A stretch of 8,789 nt of DNA from an uncultured archaeon. GTDB lineage: Archaea; Korarchaeota; Korarchaeia; Korarchaeales; Korarchaeaceae. Below, piece by piece: positions 5,109 through 8,789 of this stretch. The stretch is from the NCBI GenBank assembly GCA_938073845.1, contig CALJEO010000138.1:1-8789 (forward strand), read 5' to 3'. The notes under the pieces are model-generated. The model saw only the letters and a list, made by a program, of their open reading frames with translations, was not told where the DNA came from and searched no databases. Made by a program: the position numbers and the translations under genes. The first letter of the stretch is position 1. Every line of letters starts with the position of its first letter.

Positions 5109-6317
5109 ATGACCTCATTGAGGGTCTCGCTCTCTCGAAGACCTCCCGTTGACGAACAACCCATAGAGATCGTTGAGAGGAAGGGTATCGGGCATCCGGA
5201 TACTATAGCGGATGGGATAATGGAGAGGGTTTCTCTAGAGCTGAACAGGGAGTACCTGAGGAGGTTCGGGGGCTTGCTGCACTACAACGCCGATAAGTCC
5301 CTGCTAGCGGCTGGGGTGACGGAGCCGGCCTTCGGTGGGGGGAAGGTGATAGAGCCAATGCTCATAGTCTTCGGCGACAGGGCGACGACCTCGCTGGCAG
5401 GGGAAGTCATCGATATCGATGAGGTGGTGAGGAGGGCGGCTAAATCTTGGATAAGGGAGAACCTGAGGTTCGTGGATCCGGATCTCCACGTGAGATACCA
5501 AGTGGAGATGAAGCAGGGGAGCGCTGAGCTCACTGATATCTTCAGGAGGGGCAGTAAAGTGATGGGCGCTAACGATACATCCGCCGCCGTAGGATACGCC
5601 CCGCTCTCTAGAACTGAAAGGGTTGTCCTAGACGTTGAGAGGTTCCTAAACTCTAAGGATTTCAAGAGGAGCTTCGAGGAGACTGGTGAGGACGTTAAGG
5701 TGATGGGAAGCCGTTACAATAACAAGCTAGATCTGACCATAGCCCTAGCCTTCGTGGATAGATTTATATCAAGTGAATCGGAGTATTTCAGGCGGAAGGA
5801 TGAGGTAATGGAGAGGGTGAACTCATTCCTCAAGGAGAATTACGGTGATCAGTTCGAATCGATGGAGGTGTATTTGAACACGCTGGACGTGAGGGGAAGG
5901 GGCGTGGGAGGGGTCTATCTCACCGTGCTCGGTACCTCAGCCGAGGGAGGGGACTCCGGTCAGGTTGGGAGGGGGAACGGGGTCAATGGCGTTATACCCC
6001 TCATGAGGCCCAGGAGCTCGGAAGCAGCCGCTGGAAAGAACCCAGTGAGCCACGTCGGAAAGATATATAATCTCTACGCTTACGAGATCGCTAGGAAGAT
6101 ATTTGAGGAAGTGCCTCAGGTGAGGGAGGCGTACGTATGGCTCCTCAGTAGAATAGGTCATCCGATAAATGAACCAACGCTTATAGCTGCCGAGGTCTCC
6201 ACGGAATCGAGCCTAGAGGAGCTTAAGAACCAGATAGAGGAGATACTCCTCAGGGAGATCTCTAGGATAGATCGGTTCGTCGAGAGGCTGATAGACGGGG
6301 AGGTTCCCGTCTACTGA
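5109..6317 (+). CDS. mat: S-adenosylmethionine synthetase (methionine adenosyltransferase), archaeal type
   Basis: Makes S-adenosylmethionine from methionine and ATP, releasing phosphate and diphosphate, in the cytoplasm. The 402-residue length is typical of the archaeal MAT family, which is very divergent from bacterial MetK. Recognised blocks: VERKGIGHPD (22-31) with DGIMERVS, ADKSLLAAG (61-69), MGANDTSAAVGYAPLS (152-167), GTSAEGGDSGQVGRGN (275-290) and EAAAGKNPVSHVGKIYN (305-321). Position 291 is Gly where relatives I remember have Arg (GRGNR). ATG 5109 is chosen because the protein then begins just before the conserved VDEQPIEIVERKG segment; ATG 5067 in the same frame lies inside the TATA element and is rejected. 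The leader would be about 8 bases with no Shine-Dalgarno. Its neighbour on the other strand is a consumer of its product, the radical SAM enzyme. The stop overlaps the end of the convergent helicase gene. Confidence 0.96.
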   Translation: MTSLRVSLSRRPPVDEQPIEIVERKGIGHPDTIADGIMERVSLELNREYLRRFGGLLHYNADKSLLAAGVTEPAFGGGKVIEPMLIVFGDRATTSLAGEVIDIDEVVRRAAKSWIRENLRFVDPDLHVRYQVEMKQGSAELTDIFRRGSKVMGANDTSAAVGYAPLSRTERVVLDVERFLNSKDFKRSFEETGEDVKVMGSRYNNKLDLTIALAFVDRFISSESEYFRRKDEVMERVNSFLKENYGDQFESMEVYLNTLDVRGRGVGGVYLTVLGTSAEGGDSGQVGRGNGVNGVIPLMRPRSSEAAAGKNPVSHVGKIYNLYAYEIARKIFEEVPQVREAYVWLLSRIGHPINEPTLIAAEVSTESSLEELKNQIEEILLREISRIDRFVERLIDGEVPVY

Positions 6318-8789
6318 GAGCGACGATCCCCACTCAGAGCTAAGAAAGTGAGGTAGATGGCCTTAGTCCTCTCCCCAATTATTTTGGCAGCCTTCTCCCT
6401 GAGGTACCTCGTGCGTCTCTCCCATCTAGAGGTACCGCTGAGATCTATTTCGGCAGAGGATCTCTCGGCCTCAACCACGAGGTCCTTCATTGAGCTCTCG
6501 ATCCCCCATAAGCTCCTCGAGACGTCCTCCAGAGATACGGGATCTGTCTCGAGGAATTCCTCGATTAGGGGTTTCAGTTCAAAGAGTTTACCCTCGTCCC
6601 TCAGGCCCTGGATTATATAGCAGAGAGTCCTCTGGTTGAGGGAGGAGAGATCTTCCAGGAGGGATCCGAGATCCCAGCAGAGCAAGGAGAAGCCCTCATT
6701 CACACAGCCCTCTAAGACTGATAGATCAGCCCTAGATGATTCAAAGAACTCCCTCGTGACGGTCTGCACACTCAGATTTTCCCCATCGTAGATCCCCAGA
6801 AAACCGAGAGATAGGGCCTCTCCCAGATCCACGCGTATGCAATCGATGGAGAGTAACTTATTGGCCCTAGATGGTTTTGGGATGATGAAAACCTTCCCCT
6901 CGATTGCGAAGGGGATCCTCTGCTTCATGAGGATGTAATTCAGGGCCCTCCTCGCGAACCTCTTAGCCAGATCCCAGTTGAGCCCCCTAATGACGAACTC
7001 GTAGTGCGCTTCCTCATCGATCAGCATCATCATTATCTCCGAGAGCCCATCAGCTTTGAAGAGGTCGACGCTCTTAGCTACCTTCAGCCAGTCCAGATCC
7101 TCTATTATCCCAGCCGATTCCGGTTCATGTATCATCAGGACCTTCTTCTCCCCAAGATTGGCTACCTCGTAGTAGAGAGCACCTATCGGTATCCTGAGGG
7201 AGAGTCTGAGGATGAGCACTAGGGTCGCGAGCCCTATCCTCAACCAAGTGAGGTCCTCCTTGGGGTCGAGCTCCACGGAGATCCCGTAGGTGTAATCCCT
7301 GTACACCCCTCCCGTTGGGGCTATAACGGGCAGGGACTTGCTCTCCCTGATCAGTATCGTGCTCCCTTCCACCCTCACCGGCTTGACCTTGGATGAGATC
7401 AGCCTCCAATATACCCTGTTGGGGACCTTCGTCCTCATCCCGAACCCATTAGTGGGAGGATCCACCACGCAGATAACTTCGCTTCCGATCCTTCCTCTGT
7501 GATAATCATCCATTATGTCCGGCCTCTCACCCCAGCCCAGCTTAACCTTCTCGTACTCCTCTAGCATGAAAGCGAGCGCATCGAAGGAATATATGGTGGA
7601 GTACCTGAAGGGCTCCTCTAAGACCCCAGTCACCACTCTGCCCTTCCTCCTGAAGTCCACCACTATGGCATCGCTGCCGTAATCTATGCAGCCGGGCTGG
7701 AACCTCTCGACCAGATCGCAGTGCCCTATGTCCTCGAGGTACCTCAGCCCATCTTCCTCCCTCAGAACCCTCTTAAAGCCATAAGGAGGACCGAACTCGT
7801 AAAAGTTCATCATATCCCAAACCCTCTTCCCTCTATCCGTTAACTCGCCCTGGGAGATGAGGCCTAGGCCTGATAAAAGCCTGACCTCATCCTCAGTTAG
7901 GAAAAGCTTTAGATCAGGACTCAGTAACTTAAATAGACCCTCAAAGAGCCTGGAGTACTTATTCCTTGGGTTCACTAGCGTTATCTCCATCGGGAGTTTG
8001 AGCCACTCAGCGAGAGCATCTGTCCCCCTTGAAAGGAGCTCCCTATCCCACTTATAGAGTGGGAAGATCAGACTCTCAGTCCACTCGACTTCCTCTCTCC
8101 TCCCCTTCCTCCCCTCCCTCTGCTTGAACTCCCTGAGGCTATCCGGGAGGCCGAGGTGAACTATCCTGATCACGTTCCCTATATCTAAACCTTGGGAGAG
8201 GGTCCTGGGGCTTATGATGATCTTAAGCTCTCCAGATCTCGCAGCATCCTCTATCTCCTCCCTCTCCTGCTTCGAGACGAGATGGTGGTGCGAGGCCACC
8301 CTGGTCACACCGAACTCGTTGACTAACCTCCTCCTCAGGTTCTCCGCGCTCCTTATGCTATTAGTGAAGACTATCGTGACCCCATCGTCCTTCTCAAATT
8401 GGGAGATCACCTCGGCGGGATCGATGAGGGGTTGAGGGCATTCTATGCCTAAGGAGCGCCCTATCTCGATCAACTTGTAGGCGTTCTTCTCGAAGAGCTC
8501 ATAACTCTCCAAAGAGTTCCTGACGTCATCACCCACATCCTCAGAGAGTATCCTCTCCCTATGGGATCTCAGGCACTCCCAGACTCCCCTCAGGTTCTTC
8601 CCTAGTATCAGGTAGACATCGTTCCTGGGCCTGAAGGGATCTCCCCTTATCACGGAGGTTTCCCTCCCGTTCACGCTCTTCAGGTATTCAGCAAGCTCCT
8701 CGGGATTTCCTAGGGCTGCTGTGAGCACAGCTATCTGAGGCCTTCCCTCTGCTAGGAGGGAGAGCAGCTTAAGCATCGAGAGGAGGAGA
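6311..8789 (-). CDS. Large superfamily 2 DNA/RNA helicase, C-terminal part with nuclease-like tail (5' truncated by window edge)
   Basis: The frame is open to the right edge, so the true start, Walker A and DExH box lie outside; an ATG at 8776 is internal. Numbering from that Met: motif III-like VLTAALGNPEEL (17-28); motif IV VFTNS (136-140); motif V IISPRTLSQGLDIG (187-200); motif VI QREGRKGRR (219-227). This is an ATP-driven SF2 helicase with a complete second RecA domain. About 290-322 looks like a winged helix. About 513-590 resembles the DUF1998/MZB region of MrfA (YprA) helicases, with MIHEPESAGIIEDLDW where relatives have a Tyr-Pro-Gly-Gly turn, but the zinc-binding cysteines are absent. 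About 640-740 resembles an RNase H-like DEDD exonuclease fold (SIDCI, then GFLGIYDGE, then FSLLCWDLGSLL) with poor conservation of acidic residues. A charged helical C-terminus follows. Likely a DNA repair or recombination helicase. The helicase call is firm; the tail domains are tentative. Confidence 0.88.
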   Translation of the reverse strand, partial: LLLSMLKLLSLLAEGRPQIAVLTAALGNPEELAEYLKSVNGRETSVIRGDPFRPRNDVYLILGKNLRGVWECLRSHRERILSEDVGDDVRNSLESYELFEKNAYKLIEIGRSLGIECPQPLIDPAEVISQFEKDDGVTIVFTNSIRSAENLRRRLVNEFGVTRVASHHHLVSKQEREEIEDAARSGELKIIISPRTLSQGLDIGNVIRIVHLGLPDSLREFKQREGRKGRREEVEWTESLIFPLYKWDRELLSRGTDALAEWLKLPMEITLVNPRNKYSRLFEGLFKLLSPDLKLFLTEDEVRLLSGLGLISQGELTDRGKRVWDMMNFYEFGPPYGFKRVLREEDGLRYLEDIGHCDLVERFQPGCIDYGSDAIVVDFRRKGRVVTGVLEEPFRYSTIYSFDALAFMLEEYEKVKLGWGERPDIMDDYHRGRIGSEVICVVDPPTNGFGMRTKVPNRVYWRLISSKVKPVRVEGSTILIRESKSLPVIAPTGGVYRDYTYGISVELDPKEDLTWLRIGLATLVLILRLSLRIPIGALYYEVANLGEKKVLMIHEPESAGIIEDLDWLKVAKSVDLFKADGLSEIMMMLIDEEAHYEFVIRGLNWDLAKRFARRALNYILMKQRIPFAIEGKVFIIPKPSRANKLLSIDCIRVDLGEALSLGFLGIYDGENLSVQTVTREFFESSRADLSVLEGCVNEGFSLLCWDLGSLLEDLSSLNQRTLCYIIQGLRDEGKLFELKPLIEEFLETDPVSLEDVSRSLWGIESSMKDLVVEAERSSAEIDLSGTSRWERRTRYLREKAAKIIGERTKAIYLTFLALSGDRRSQ

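Noticed and set aside
5282..5665. 127-codon - strand frame opposite the S-adenosylmethionine synthetase gene
   Set aside because: It is antisense to highly conserved synthetase motifs; the low-complexity Ser/Leu-rich product is typical of a shadow frame.

Overview
The window looks like a compact chromosomal segment of a thermophilic archaeon. It has an archaeal-type S-adenosylmethionine synthetase, archaeal TATA/BRE-like promoter elements placed so close to start codons that transcripts would be leaderless or nearly so, Arg codons dominated by AGG/AGA, ATA-rich Ile usage, and TTG/GTG starts. A TACK-group lineage, possibly Korarchaeota, is my best guess; this is inference from style and gene content, not from a marker gene.

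Left block (1-1498, + strand): the 3' part of a Hanks-type Ser/Thr protein kinase with a degenerate FHA-like C-terminal domain, cut by the window edge, followed 12 bases later by an Mrp/NBP35-type P-loop ATPase that has only one cysteine. They look co-transcribed. A very AT-rich gap (1521-1680 is about 21% G+C by hand count) separates them from a leaderless gene (1759-3300) for an exported, membrane-anchored protein with four PKD domains and a basic Arg/Tyr-rich cytoplasmic tail.

Middle block: a 382-base convergent gap (3301-3682) contains a probable T-rich terminator, small hairpins and two traces of coding-like sequence, one interrupted by an in-frame TGA. On the - strand lie a SPASM-type radical SAM enzyme (5032 to 3965) and, 3 bases downstream, a winged-helix regulator (3961 to 3683). 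The radical SAM gene is divergent from the S-adenosylmethionine synthetase gene (5109-6317), and one AT-rich element lies between them, so production of the cofactor and one of its consumers may share a promoter region.

Right block (6311-8789, - strand): the C-terminal 821+ residues of a large superfamily 2 helicase. Motif III-like sequence and the complete second RecA domain are visible; the Walker A and DExH motifs lie beyond the window edge. The long tail carries a winged helix, a segment resembling DUF1998/MZB without its cysteines, and a region that looks like a decayed RNase H-like (DEDD) exonuclease domain. This suggests a one-chain relative of the MrfA-MrfB (YprA-YprB) repair pair. 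Its gene overlaps the S-adenosylmethionine synthetase gene tail to tail by 7 bases.

No rRNA, tRNA, CRISPR array, insertion sequence or complete mobile element was found. The most rewarding leads are the radical SAM/regulator/synthetase locus with a possible leaderless upstream ORF, the helicase with its nuclease-like tail, and the cysteine-poor Mrp next to a kinase-FHA protein.
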